A DNA stretch of 64,000 bases from Mesorhizobium sp. NZP2298 (lineage in GTDB: Bacteria; Pseudomonadota; Alphaproteobacteria; Rhizobiales; Rhizobiaceae). Location: positions 372,001 through 436,000 of the forward strand of contig NZ_CP033365.1 of NCBI RefSeq assembly GCF_013170825.1, given 5' to 3'. A program made the translations under genes and the position numbers. Under the pieces are notes generated by a model. That model saw only the letters and a list, made by a program, of their open reading frames with translations. It was not told the origin of the DNA and did no database searches. This document shows, one piece after another, positions 16,397-25,538 of this stretch (its first letter is position 1; each line of letters starts with the position of its first letter).

Positions 16397-17614
16397 CTAT
16401 TTCCCTGCGCCTTCGAACCAGGCCACCAGCAACGCCCGTTCCTTGTCTGATATCTGCGAGACATTGGCGGGCGGCATGGCGTGGCTGCGGCCGGCCTGCA
16501 GATAGATCTCGCGGGCATGGTTGGCTATGTTGGCGTCGGTATCAAGCATCACGCCCTTGGGCGCGTGATAGATGCCTTCATAGACCGGTTCCTGAGCATG
16601 GCACATCGAGCAGCGGCCGAGCACGGTGTCGCGCACGGCCGGGAAGTGCGCCGAGGCGATATAGACTTCCGCCGAAGCGGATGCCTTCGGTTCGCCGGTC
16701 AACACCTTAGGCACGGTCGACAGCCAGATGATGATGATGAACAGGACAAGGGCGCCCAGCCAGGTCCAGTGCGGATTGCCGGCACGCTTGTGCACGGTGT
16801 TGAAATAATGCCGGATGAGCACGCCGATGATGAACACCAGCGAGGCGATGACCCAGTTGAACTGCGTGCCGAATGCCAGCGGGTAGTGGTTCGACAGCAT
16901 CAGGAACAGGACGGGCAGCGTCAGATAATTGTTGTGAAGCGAGCGTTGCTTGGCGATCTTGCCGTATTTCGGATCGGGCTTGCGGCCGGCGATGAGGTCG
17001 GCAACGACGATCTTCTGGTTGGGAATGATGACCATGAAGACGTTGGCTGACATGATGGTGGCGGTGATTGCGCCCAGATGCAGGAAGGCGGCGCGCCCGG
17101 TGAACAGGTGGGTGAGCCCCCAGGCGATGAACACCAGCACGCAGTAGAGCACCAGCATCAGGCCGGTATCGCTTTTTCCAAGCGGCGAACGGCAGAGCAG
17201 ATCGTAGACCACCCAGCCGACGCCGATCGTGGCCATGGACAAAAGGATGCCGACCGGCACCGACATCGGCAGCACATTGGGATCGATCAGGAACAGGTCG
17301 GCCCCGGCATAGTAGACCACGCACAGCATGGCGAAACCGGACAGCCAGGTGGCGTAGGATTCCCATTTGAACCAGGTCAGATGCTCGGGCATCTCGGCCG
17401 GTGCAACCAGATATTTCTGGATGTGGTAGAAGCCACCGCCATGCACCTGCCATTCCTCGCCGAAGGCGCCGACAGGCATGCCGGGACGCTGGCGCAGGCC
17501 GAGATCAAGCGCGACGAAATAGAAAGACGAGCCGATCCATGCGATGCCGGTGATGACATGCAGCCACCGCACGGCGAAGCTCAGCCAGTCCCAGAAAATC
17601 GCGAAATCCATCAT
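16397..17614 (-). CDS. puuD: Membrane urate oxidase PuuD (urate hydroxylase) with C-terminal cytochrome c
   Basis: This 405-residue integral membrane protein has eight or so hydrophobic segments (DUF989 domain, e.g. WLHVITGIAWIGSSFYFVAL). A C-terminal cytochrome c domain carries the heme-attachment motif CSMCH (C335, C338, H339) and a probable axial Met in SHAMPPANVS. PuuD oxidises urate to 5-hydroxyisourate and passes electrons to the cytochrome chain instead of making hydrogen peroxide. Downstream guaD is co-transcribed; the HIU hydrolase gene is about 10 kb away in the same island. A LysR gene and repeat DNA lie upstream on the other strand. Confidence 0.93.
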   Translation of the reverse strand: MMDFAIFWDWLSFAVRWLHVITGIAWIGSSFYFVALDLGLRQRPGMPVGAFGEEWQVHGGGFYHIQKYLVAPAEMPEHLTWFKWESYATWLSGFAMLCVVYYAGADLFLIDPNVLPMSVPVGILLSMATIGVGWVVYDLLCRSPLGKSDTGLMLVLYCVLVFIAWGLTHLFTGRAAFLHLGAITATIMSANVFMVIIPNQKIVVADLIAGRKPDPKYGKIAKQRSLHNNYLTLPVLFLMLSNHYPLAFGTQFNWVIASLVFIIGVLIRHYFNTVHKRAGNPHWTWLGALVLFIIIIWLSTVPKVLTGEPKASASAEVYIASAHFPAVRDTVLGRCSMCHAQEPVYEGIYHAPKGVMLDTDANIANHAREIYLQAGRSHAMPPANVSQISDKERALLVAWFEGAGK

Positions 17615-17709
17615 TGAAGTCGTCCCTGCCGATTGGGTGACTTTACGGTGTGGCGCGCAAACGGAAAGAGGCGAGGTGTACGATGACTTTCAAAAAAAAA
17701 TGGAAAATA

Positions 17710-17814
17710 CTACAGCGCCGCGCGTCCTCTTGGACGCGCAAAGGACGCTGTAGAACTTTTTAGCTGGTGCATGATCCTTCCCGAAAATCGATTCCGATTT
17801 TCGGGATCATGCAC
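17710..17814. repeat. Composite rhizobial intergenic palindromes
   Basis: Two adjacent hairpin-forming palindromes lie in the puuD/lysR divergent region. The first (17710-17753) starts CTACAGCG, has the core GCGCGTCC/GGACGCGC and ends CGCTGTAG. The second (17767-17814) has arms GTGCATGATCC..CCCGAAAATCG and CGATTTTCGGGATCATGCAC. Both resemble high-copy intergenic repeats of Rhizobiales as I know them. They sit where promoter elements for both genes would be expected. Confidence 0.7.
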
Positions 17815-17855
17815 TAGGCTGGTTATACGCAGCCGCATGAGAGCCACGAAACCGC

Positions 17856-18776
17856 ATGGCCTATCTCGACAACATCGCCGTCTTCGTCCGCGTCGTCGAA
17901 CTCGGCAATCTGTCGGCGGCGGGCCGCGACATGCGCATTTCGCCGGCGGTCGCCTCCAACCGCATCAAGGAGTTGGAGAAGCATCTTGGCGTGCGGCTGT
18001 TCAACCGCACCACGCGGCAATTGATGCCGACCGAGCATGGCACGGTTTTCTACGCCGGCGCCAAACAGGTGCTGGAGGCTATCACCGAGGCGGAGGCTGC
18101 CGTCTCGGCCCTTTCTGGCCAGCCGCGCGGCACCATCCGCGTGACCGCGCCACTTGGCCTCGGCCGGCGGCTCGTCGCCTCGGGCATTCCCGATTTCCAC
18201 GATAAATATCCCGATATCGAGGTGCGGCTAAGGCTGTCGGACCACAATGTCGACATCATGAAGGAAGGCATCGATGTCGCCTTCCGGCTTGGCATCATCG
18301 AGGATTCCAGCCTCCGGATGCGCGGCATCATGGAATGCGAGCGTGTGCTGGTGGCGGCGCCGAAATATCTCGAGGCGCGCGGCGAACCTGTGGAGCCGCA
18401 GGAGCTGATCGGCAAGAAGCATGACTGCCTGATGCTGCGCTATTCCGGCGCGCGCGAATATGTCTGGACCTTACAAACGCCAACCGGGCCCCAGAAATTC
18501 GAAGTGCACGGGCCCTACGACACCGACGATGGCGACGTGCTGACCGGCTGGGCGCTGTCCGGGCGCGGCATCATCAACAAACCGCGCTTCGAGGTCGAAC
18601 CGTTCATCCGCGACCGGCGGCTGAAGGTGATCCTGGCCAACACGCCACCGACGCCGGTACAGTTCGCCGCCGTCTATCCGCACAAGAAGCTGCAGGATCC
18701 GAAAGTGCGGCTGCTGCTGGATTTCATGGCCGAGCGCTGCCAACGGCTGATCAACGACATTCTTGCCGGCAAATGA
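17856..18776 (+). CDS. LysR family transcriptional regulator
   Basis: This 306-residue regulator has an N-terminal winged HTH (IAVFVRVVELGNLSAAGRDMRISPAVASNRIKEL split across residues 8-41) and a type-2 periplasmic-binding effector domain (from about residue 90, GTIRVTAPLGLGRRLVAS). The sequence is closest in style to the group that includes DmlR-like regulators. It is divergent from puuD, with about 240 bases including repeats between them, and upstream of two flavin monooxygenase genes on its own strand. It could control either set. The inducer is unknown. Confidence 0.9.
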   Translation: MAYLDNIAVFVRVVELGNLSAAGRDMRISPAVASNRIKELEKHLGVRLFNRTTRQLMPTEHGTVFYAGAKQVLEAITEAEAAVSALSGQPRGTIRVTAPLGLGRRLVASGIPDFHDKYPDIEVRLRLSDHNVDIMKEGIDVAFRLGIIEDSSLRMRGIMECERVLVAAPKYLEARGEPVEPQELIGKKHDCLMLRYSGAREYVWTLQTPTGPQKFEVHGPYDTDDGDVLTGWALSGRGIINKPRFEVEPFIRDRRLKVILANTPPTPVQFAAVYPHKKLQDPKVRLLLDFMAERCQRLINDILAGK

Positions 18777-18897
18777 TGGCTGACTGGAACCAATTGCTGG
18801 CCGGCAAGTGAGCGGCAGTTGGCCCAGCGTCAGCGGTTGCCATCGCTGCGAGCGGCGAACATAGTCCCGGCTCCATTTCGTCTCGCAGGAACCATCG

Positions 18898-19908
18898 ATG
18901 GACAACGGCGCCACAATGCATCTTGCCGTTTCGCTGTTGCCGGGGACTTCCGACCTAACGGGTGAACCGGAATTCCCCCGCCTTGTCAGGTTTGTGCAGC
19001 AAGCCGAAGCGGCGGCGCTGGACATGGTGCTGCTTGCCGATTCCGCCCCGGCTTCCGACAGCGGTACAGTGAACAATCCGATGCCCTTCGAAGCAACGAC
19101 TTTACTCGCCGCGCTGGCAACGGTGACGAGCCGGATCGGACTGGTCGCGGCAGCCTCGACAGTCACCCACCAGCCCTACAATCTGGCGCGCCGTTTCGCT
19201 TCGCTCGACATCATCAGCCATGGCCGCGCCGGCTGGAACGCGACGATGGCGCGGAGCCCTCGCGAGGCCACGAATTTCAGCCGGCCGGAAGGATTTTCCG
19301 ACACCGACTTTCGCCGCCGCAGCGAGGAATATATCGGCATCGTTCAAGGCCTGTGGCAGGGCTGGGATGCGGATGCGCTGTTGTTCGACAAAAGCGGCGG
19401 ACGCTTCCATGATCCCGAGAAAATGCACCTGCTCGACCACAAGGGCGAGTTCTTCTTCGTGCGCGGGCCGCTGAACGTCGCGCGTTCGCCGCAGGATACG
19501 CCGGTGCTGGTGCTGTCAGGCCTGTCCGAGCCCGATCTGGATATTGCGGCCCGCACCGCCGATGTCATCTTGCTGGAGAGCGGGTCGGTCGAGAGCGCGA
19601 AAGTACGCTATGATGATCTGAAGCGTCGCGCCACGGCGGCTGGGCGCGATCCGGACGCTGTGAAGGTGCTGACGAATATCTCGCTCGCCCCCGATGACAG
19701 CTCGGCCACCTTAGCCGATAGGCTGGAAACCCAATTTCGCGCCAAAAGCTGCGACGGATTCAGCATCCATTTGTCACAGCTTTCGGTATTCGACGATTTC
19801 TTCAAGCGTGTCGCGCCGGAGTTGCGGCGCCGCGGCCTGTTTCGAGAGACCTATCGCGGGACAACGTTACGCTCGCATCTCGGATTGGCCGGCGGAGGTG
19901 AGCAATGA
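18898..19908 (+). CDS. LLM-class flavin-dependent monooxygenase
   Basis: This 336-residue TIM-barrel flavoprotein is of the bacterial luciferase-like class, using reduced FMN supplied by a separate reductase. Typical segments are MHLAVSLLPG, LDMVLLADSAP, TLLAALATVTSRIGLVAAAS, SLDIISHGRAGWNATM and the late ADVILLESGSVESAK. It is shorter than its neighbour, lacking part of the C-terminal region. AGGA lies before the ATG. The second LLM gene overlaps its stop by ATGA, so the pair are coupled. The substrate is unknown. Confidence 0.88.
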   Translation: MDNGATMHLAVSLLPGTSDLTGEPEFPRLVRFVQQAEAAALDMVLLADSAPASDSGTVNNPMPFEATTLLAALATVTSRIGLVAAASTVTHQPYNLARRFASLDIISHGRAGWNATMARSPREATNFSRPEGFSDTDFRRRSEEYIGIVQGLWQGWDADALLFDKSGGRFHDPEKMHLLDHKGEFFFVRGPLNVARSPQDTPVLVLSGLSEPDLDIAARTADVILLESGSVESAKVRYDDLKRRATAAGRDPDAVKVLTNISLAPDDSSATLADRLETQFRAKSCDGFSIHLSQLSVFDDFFKRVAPELRRRGLFRETYRGTTLRSHLGLAGGGEQ

Positions 19909-21152
19909 CCGCGCAGATGAAGCTCGGCGTCTTCCTGTGGGCAACAGGCCACCACATCGCCGCATGGCGCCATCCGAAGTCCCATGTCACCGCCGGCATC
20001 GACATCGACCACTACATCCAGCTGGCGCGCACGGCGGAAGCAGCGAAGTTCGACATGATCTTCTGCGAGGACGCCGCCGGTCTGCGCGAGGCCAATATCG
20101 GCATCGGCAGCCAGACGTCGCGCTCGATCGGCTTCGAGCCGATCAGCCTGCTGTCGGCGCTCGCCGTCCAGACCAGCCGCATCGGCCTCGTTTCCACCGC
20201 CTCGACGAGCTACAACGAACCCTACGGCCTGGCGCGGACGTTTCTGTCGCTCGACCATCTCAGCGGCGGCCGCGCCGGCTGGAACCTCGTCACTTCGGCA
20301 AGTCCCATCGAAGCCGCCAATTTCGGCGCGACGGGTCTCAAGCCCCATGCCGATCGCTATGAACGAGCGCGCGAATTCGCCGAGGTCGTCACCAGCCTTT
20401 GGCACGGCAAGGCTTCCGGCCATGCCGGCCAGAGCTTTTCGGTGCGCGACCCGCTCGACCTGCCGCGCTCGCCGCAGGGCGCGCCGGTCATGGTCCAGGC
20501 CGGCGCCTCGGATGTCGGCCGCGATCTTGCCGCCCGCACCGCCGACGTGGTGTTCACGGCGGCGCAGACCTTCGAGGAGGCCAAGGCCTTCCACGACGAT
20601 CTCAAGGCACGCATGGCTGCCTATGGACGTGAGCCTGACGACATCAAGATCATGCCCGGCGTCTCGCCCGTGGTGGCGGAAACCGAGGCCGAAGCCCGAG
20701 AGAAACACGAGGAATTGCAGGAGCTCATTCCCGACGATGTCGGCGTGGCGCTGCTCTCCAGCTATCTCAGCATCTCCGATCTGTGGCGTTACCCGATCGA
20801 CGGGCCGCTGCCCGAACTGCCGGAGAGCGAGGGCATGAAAAGCCGGCAGGCGCTTGTCGTCGAACAATCGCGCCGCGATGGCCTTTCCATCCGCCAGCTT
20901 GCCCGCCATTTCGCCGGCGCGCGCGGCCATTGGCGCATTGTCGGCACGGCGGCGCAGGTCGCCGACGAGTTGCAGGCACGGTTCGAGGGTGGTGCCGCCG
21001 ACGGCTTCAACGTGATGCCGTCTTATTTCCCGGGCGAGCTCGATGCCTTTGCCACGCTGGTCGTGCCGGAACTGCAGCGGCGCGGTCTGTTCCGCCGGGA
21101 CTATGAAGGCCTGACGCTGCGCGAGCATCTGGGTTTGAAACGGCCGGCCTGA
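19905..21152 (+). CDS. NtaA/SnaA/DszA-type FMN-dependent monooxygenase
   Basis: This 415-residue LLM monooxygenase has the full-length organisation of the NtaA/SnaA/DszA/SoxA family. Visible are MKLGVFLWATGHHIAAWRHP, AKFDMIFCEDAAGLREANIG, LVSTASTSYNEPYGLARTF, SGGRAGWNLVTSASPIEAANFG and the C-terminal GAADGFNVMPSYFPGELD. Members oxidise chelators, dibenzothiophene sulfone, riboflavin or related heterocycles. It is coupled to the shorter LLM gene before it. Its position inside a purine-catabolism island suggests a nitrogen heterocycle, but that is only inference. Confidence 0.9.
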   Translation: MTAQMKLGVFLWATGHHIAAWRHPKSHVTAGIDIDHYIQLARTAEAAKFDMIFCEDAAGLREANIGIGSQTSRSIGFEPISLLSALAVQTSRIGLVSTASTSYNEPYGLARTFLSLDHLSGGRAGWNLVTSASPIEAANFGATGLKPHADRYERAREFAEVVTSLWHGKASGHAGQSFSVRDPLDLPRSPQGAPVMVQAGASDVGRDLAARTADVVFTAAQTFEEAKAFHDDLKARMAAYGREPDDIKIMPGVSPVVAETEAEAREKHEELQELIPDDVGVALLSSYLSISDLWRYPIDGPLPELPESEGMKSRQALVVEQSRRDGLSIRQLARHFAGARGHWRIVGTAAQVADELQARFEGGAADGFNVMPSYFPGELDAFATLVVPELQRRGLFRRDYEGLTLREHLGLKRPA

Positions 21153-21163
21153 GCCGGCAGCTT

Positions 21164-22000
21164 CTATGCTTCATCCATCATGCGGGCCGTGCCCGAAACC
21201 CTGATCGAGCTGCCTGTCTCGCGCGAGATATCGGCGTGCAGGCGCGAGCGCATGCCCATGTCCTCGCCTTGCACGACATCGATCGCGCCGCCATGCGGCC
21301 AGCCGATGTCGCGCAGATAGCCGGCGAAGGCCGCCGTCGAGGCTCCCGTCGCCGGGTCCTCGTAGACCCCGCCGGAGGCAAAGGGATTGCGCGTGTGGAA
21401 AAGCCGTGGCGTTTCGGCATAGGCAAGCAGGATCGTCACCAGCCCTTCGCCCCGCATCAAGGCCTGGCCGGTTTTCAGATCGTAGCGCATGGCGGCCAGT
21501 GCCTCGCGCGAGTTGAGGGCCAGCACAAGGTGGTTCGCGCCGCCATGGATCAGCGCCGGCGGAATCGCCGGATCGAGATCGGTCGCGGCATAGCCGAACA
21601 GCGCCAGCGCCCCGGCGATGAGCTTCGGCGGCGCCGGCTTGCTGCGTGTCGGCGGCGACTGCAACGCGGCGGCGATCGTCGCACCATCGCGAAAACCCTC
21701 GACGGTGATGCTGGCCTGGTTGAGGATCAGCGGGAAAATCCCATCGCCGAAACGCCGGACAAGGGCGGCCCCCAAGGCGATAGTGGCGTGACCGCAGAAG
21801 GGAACCTCGGTTTCCGGCGAGAAATAGCGAACCCGCCACTTGTCCCCATCCGGCGCGGCAAAGGCGGTTTCCGAGAACCCGACCTCCGCTGCCAGACGCT
21901 GCATCTCCCCCGCATCGGGCAAGACGTCGCCTATCAGGACCCCGGCAGGATTGCCGCCGGTGTTGCCATCCGAGAAGGCCGCGATTTTCAGGACGTCCAT
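21164..22000 (-). CDS. PhzF family isomerase/epimerase
   Basis: This 278-residue protein has the PhzF two-lobed fold. The signatures are AFSDGNTGGNPAGVLIGDVL with the catalytic-Glu region VGFSETAFA, the PETEVPFCGHATIALGAAL motif, and NPFASGGVYEDPATGASTAA near the C-terminus. PhzF enzymes catalyse isomerisation of small acids. Most genomic copies, like this one, are not linked to phenazine genes and have no known substrate. GAGGTGAGGATAG lies before the ATG. It converges with the LLM gene pair. Confidence 0.88.
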   Translation of the reverse strand: MDVLKIAAFSDGNTGGNPAGVLIGDVLPDAGEMQRLAAEVGFSETAFAAPDGDKWRVRYFSPETEVPFCGHATIALGAALVRRFGDGIFPLILNQASITVEGFRDGATIAAALQSPPTRSKPAPPKLIAGALALFGYAATDLDPAIPPALIHGGANHLVLALNSREALAAMRYDLKTGQALMRGEGLVTILLAYAETPRLFHTRNPFASGGVYEDPATGASTAAFAGYLRDIGWPHGGAIDVVQGEDMGMRSRLHADISRETGSSIRVSGTARMMDEA

Positions 22001-22092
22001 CTATCCTCACCTCATGCAGGAACGCCGGGTGGATACCGCAAATGCACTTTTCCTGCGATTGAAAACAAGGCAGGCCAACGAGCAGCCTTTGG

Positions 22093-23130
22093 CTAACCGG
22101 CCATGACCTTGTCCTGCTGGGCCTGACGGTTGGCATTTGAGGGCGCGTTGTGCACCACCAGCGCCGTCATGATCTCGGCGGCGGCAAGTGCTGCGATGAC
22201 TGGCGGACGCTTGTCCTTGACGGCATCGCCACCGATCGGCGAGACGAGGCGGGAGAATTCGGCTTCGCTGCCTTCAGCCGACTTCAGGAACCAGTTCTTG
22301 AACGTCGCTTTCTTGGTCTTCGAGCCGATCATGCCGACATAGGCAGCGTCGTTCCGTTTCAGCGCCTCGGCGACGATCAGGAAATCCAGTGCGTGGTCGT
22401 GGGTGAGGATCGCGAAGGCCGTGCCGGCGGGGGCGTTTCGCACCTCGGCCTCGGGCATCGGCGTTAGCCGCGTCTCGACGGTTTCCGGCATGTCTTCCAG
22501 CGCCTCGGCCCGTGTCTCGATGACGACGCCGTGCACGGGAAGGAGCGCGATCGTCGACGCCAGCGCCTGGCCGACATGGCCACCGCCGAAGATGTAGACG
22601 TGCGGCAGATGCGCTTCCTCGGCTTCAGCTTCGGCAATCAACCTCTGTTCGATTGCCCTGTCGATCAGGCGGATCAGCACCTCGACGCGGCCCCCGCAGC
22701 ACTGGCCAATCTCCGGTCCGAGCGGAACGTCGAGGGTGGCGGCGAAGCCGCCGGGTGGAGTCCGCGCGGCAGTGCTCGACGTCCTTGCGGTGCCTTCTGG
22801 GAGGCCCCTCTCTGGCCGCTTCGCGGATTGCCCTTCGCCATGGCTCCGGACGCTCGTCGCTGAAAAAGCCAAATCGTTGGCTTTTTCTCGGCCTTCGGCC
22901 GACTGCTCCTCTCCCCCCTCAAGGGGAGAGAAGAGCATCTGCCGGGCCTTGTCGATGGCCATGTATTCGAGCTGGCCCCCGCCGATCGTGCCGAAGATCG
23001 CCGTTTGCGAGACGAGCATGAAGGCGCCCTTCTCGCGCGGCGTCGAGCCTTTGGTGCCGGCCACCTCGACCAACGCGACCCGGCCGGCGCTGGCGAGAAA
23101 GGCTTTCAGGCTTTGCACTTTCAAATTCAT
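22093..23130 (-). CDS. xdhC: Xanthine dehydrogenase accessory protein XdhC, with an inserted repeat
   Basis: XdhC binds and sulfurates the molybdenum cofactor before insertion into XdhB. The N-terminal XdhC/CoxI domain (VEVAGTKGSTPREKGAFMLV, GTIGGGQLEYMAIDKARQML) and the Rossmann C-domain (VYIFGGGHVGQALA, VGMIGSKTKK) are both intact. Between them, residues about 67-131 (AFSATSVRSHGEGQSAKRPER and surroundings) are not XdhC sequence. They are translated from a mosaic intergenic repeat that keeps the frame, and they replace what should be a short link before ATLDVPLGPEIGQCCGGRVEV. The protein is 345 residues instead of about 280. The ATG at 23130 is preferred to the one at 23139 by ribosome-binding-site spacing. 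Whether the protein still works is unknown. Confidence 0.92.
   Translation of the reverse strand: MNLKVQSLKAFLASAGRVALVEVAGTKGSTPREKGAFMLVSQTAIFGTIGGGQLEYMAIDKARQMLFSPLEGGEEQSAEGREKANDLAFSATSVRSHGEGQSAKRPERGLPEGTARTSSTAARTPPGGFAATLDVPLGPEIGQCCGGRVEVLIRLIDRAIEQRLIAEAEAEEAHLPHVYIFGGGHVGQALASTIALLPVHGVVIETRAEALEDMPETVETRLTPMPEAEVRNAPAGTAFAILTHDHALDFLIVAEALKRNDAAYVGMIGSKTKKATFKNWFLKSAEGSEAEFSRLVSPIGGDAVKDKRPPVIAALAAAEIMTALVVHNAPSNANRQAQQDKVMAG
22738..22932. repeat. Mosaic repeat inserted in frame inside xdhC
   Basis: About 195 bases (65 codons, no stop) interrupt the xdhC reading frame without breaking it. They contain hairpin arms GAAAAAGCCAA/TTGGCTTTTTC (about 22860-22885), GGCCTTCGGCC, and CTCTCCCCCCTCAAGGGGAGAG (about 22909-22930). 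These are the building blocks of RIME-like elements. The element borders are estimated from where XdhC homology stops and resumes. Confidence 0.75.
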
Positions 23131-23192
23131 CGTTCGCATTCCCGTGCGGGAAACATAGGGTTTTTCGGCCTGAATTGCACGTTTTGCCGGAT

Positions 23193-25538
23193 TCAGGCCT
23201 TCGCCTCGCCTTTCAGCCGCTCGATCGTCATCAGCACGCGCTCCGGCGTTGCCGGGGCATCGAGACGCGGACAGATCCTGTGGTCAGCGACGCTGGCCAC
23301 CGCATCCGACAGCGCGTGCAGCACCGACATGCCGAGCGGAAAGGGCGGCTCGCCGACCGCCTTGGAGCGGTGGATCGTCGGCTCACTCGCTTCCGGCCAG
23401 TCGGACAAGGTGACGTTGAAGATCTTCGGCCGGTCGGAGGCGAGCGGGATCTTGTAAGTCGATGGCGCATGGGTGCGCAGCCGGCCCTTGTCGTCCCACC
23501 ACAGTTCCTCGGTCGTCAGCCAGCCCATGCCCTGGATGAAGCCGCCCTCGATCTGGCCGAGATCGATGGCGCGGTTCAGCGAACGGCCGGTCTCGTGCAG
23601 GATATCGGTGCGCTCGACCACATATTCGCCGGTCAGCGTGTCGACCGAGACTTCCGAGCAGGAGGCGCCGTAGGCGAAATAGTAGAAGGGGCGGCCCTCG
23701 CCCTTGTCGCGGTTCCAGTGGATTTTCGGCGTCTTGTAGAAGCCCGCCGCCGAGAGCTGGATGCGCGCCATATAGGCCTGCTTGACGAGATCGGCGAAGG
23801 CGATCTCCTGGTTGCCGATGCGCACCCGGTTGGGCAGGAACAGCACCTGATCGCGCGATACCTGGTATTTCTCGGCGGCGAAATCGGTCAGCCGGTCCTT
23901 GATCTGGCGGGCGCCATTCTGTGCCGCCATGCCATTGAGGTCGGAACCGGACGATGCCGCGGTGGCCGAGGTGTTGGGGACCTTGCCGGTGGTGGTCGCG
24001 GTGATCTTCACCTGGTCGAGATCGATCTGGAATTCTTCCGCCACCACCTGCGCCACCTTGAGATAGAGCCCCTGCCCCATCTCGGTGCCGCCATGGTTCA
24101 GATGCACCGAACCATCGGTATAGACATGCACCAGCGCGCCGGCCTGGTTGTAGTGCGTGGCGGTGAAGGAAATGCCGAACTTGACCGGCGTGAGCGCCAG
24201 GCCACGCTTGATGAAACGGCTGTTGGCGTTGAAGGCCGATATTTCGCGCCGCCGCCGTACATAGCTGGCGCTCTCCTCGAGTTCGGCGACGATGCGCTGG
24301 ATGATGTTGTCCTCGACCGTCTGGTGGTAGGGCGTGATGTTGCGGTCGCTGGTGCCATAGAAATTCTTCTTGCGGATCTCGAGCGGATCCTTGCCGACTG
24401 CGAACGCAACCTCGTCGATGACACGTTCGGCGCCGACCATGCCTTGCGGGCCGCCGAAGCCCCGGAAGGCCGTGTTCGACACGGTGTTGGTGTAAAGCGG
24501 CGCCGATTGCGCGTGCACGGCCGGCCAGAAATAGGTGTTGTCGCAATGGAACAGCGCGCGATCCGTCACCGGGCCTGACAGATCCGACGAGAAGCCGCAA
24601 CGCGCGGCGAACATGAAATCGACACCGAGAATGTTGCCCTCGCCGTCGAAGCCGACTTCGTAGTCGACGAGGAAATCGTGACGCTTGCCGGTGGCGATCA
24701 TGTCGTCGTCGCGGTCGGGCCGGATCTTGACGGCGCGATGGTGTTTCTTGGCGGCGATGGCCGCGAGCGCGGCAAACTGGTTGCCTTGCGTTTCCTTGCC
24801 GCCGAAACCGCCGCCCATGCGGCGGATCTCCACCGTGATGGCATTGCTGGGTACGCCCAGCGCATGGCTCACCATATGCTGGACTTCGCTGGGATGCTGG
24901 GTGGAGGAATAGATGGTGACGTCCTGATCCTCGCCGGGAACGGCCATGGCGATATGGCCTTCAAGGTAGAAATGCTCCTGGCCGCCGACGCGCATCTTTC
25001 CCTTCAGCCGGCGTGGCGCCGCCTTGATCGCAGCGGCGGCATCGCCGCGCTTCAAGGTAAGCGGCGGCGTGACCAGCTTGTCCTTCCTCGGATCGAGCTC
25101 GCCAATGTCGGTGACGAAGGGCAATTCCTTGTACTCGACCTTGGCCAGCCTGGTGGCGCGGCGTGCCTGTTCGCGGGTTTCGGCGATAACGCAGAAGATC
25201 GGCTGGCCGAAGAATTCGACCTTGCCGTCGGCGAGCACCGGCTCATCGTGCCGGCCGGTCGGCGAAATGTCATTCTCGCCCGGCACATCCTTTGCCGTCA
25301 GCACATCGATGACTCCGGAAGCGGCGCGCACCGCCGAAAGGTCCATGCGGGTGATGGTGGCATGCGCGGCGGCCGAGAGCCCGAGGCAGCCATGCAGCGT
25401 ACCTGCCGGTTCCGGCATGTCGTCGATATAGACGGCGGTGCCGCTGACATGCTTGTGGGCGGAATCATGCCGCTGATCGGTGGCAACGCCGCCAGCGATC
25501 TTCTCGGCCTTGAGATTTGACGTGGCATGCTTGTTCAT
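23193..25538 (-). CDS. xdhB: Xanthine dehydrogenase molybdopterin-binding subunit
   Basis: This 781-residue large subunit oxidises hypoxanthine and xanthine to urate at its Mo centre. It has the a/b hammerhead N-domain (SGTAVYIDDMPEPAGTLHG) and the two Mo-cofactor-binding domains. Those carry the glycine-rich RRMGGGFGGKETQ, the substrate-positioning TAFRGFGGPQGM, the HLNHGGTEMGQGLYLKVAQV segment and the catalytic-Glu region IEGGFIQGMGWLT. The ATG overlaps the stop of xdhA by four bases. xdhC follows after about 60 bases. The order xdhA-xdhB-xdhC is canonical. Confidence 0.95.
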   Translation of the reverse strand: MNKHATSNLKAEKIAGGVATDQRHDSAHKHVSGTAVYIDDMPEPAGTLHGCLGLSAAAHATITRMDLSAVRAASGVIDVLTAKDVPGENDISPTGRHDEPVLADGKVEFFGQPIFCVIAETREQARRATRLAKVEYKELPFVTDIGELDPRKDKLVTPPLTLKRGDAAAAIKAAPRRLKGKMRVGGQEHFYLEGHIAMAVPGEDQDVTIYSSTQHPSEVQHMVSHALGVPSNAITVEIRRMGGGFGGKETQGNQFAALAAIAAKKHHRAVKIRPDRDDDMIATGKRHDFLVDYEVGFDGEGNILGVDFMFAARCGFSSDLSGPVTDRALFHCDNTYFWPAVHAQSAPLYTNTVSNTAFRGFGGPQGMVGAERVIDEVAFAVGKDPLEIRKKNFYGTSDRNITPYHQTVEDNIIQRIVAELEESASYVRRRREISAFNANSRFIKRGLALTPVKFGISFTATHYNQAGALVHVYTDGSVHLNHGGTEMGQGLYLKVAQVVAEEFQIDLDQVKITATTTGKVPNTSATAASSGSDLNGMAAQNGARQIKDRLTDFAAEKYQVSRDQVLFLPNRVRIGNQEIAFADLVKQAYMARIQLSAAGFYKTPKIHWNRDKGEGRPFYYFAYGASCSEVSVDTLTGEYVVERTDILHETGRSLNRAIDLGQIEGGFIQGMGWLTTEELWWDDKGRLRTHAPSTYKIPLASDRPKIFNVTLSDWPEASEPTIHRSKAVGEPPFPLGMSVLHALSDAVASVADHRICPRLDAPATPERVLMTIERLKGEAKA

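Noticed and set aside
23175..24578. Plus-strand open frame of 467 codons over xdhB
   Set aside because: It lies opposite the xanthine dehydrogenase large subunit, which has all its cofactor motifs. The amino-acid make-up is shadow-like.
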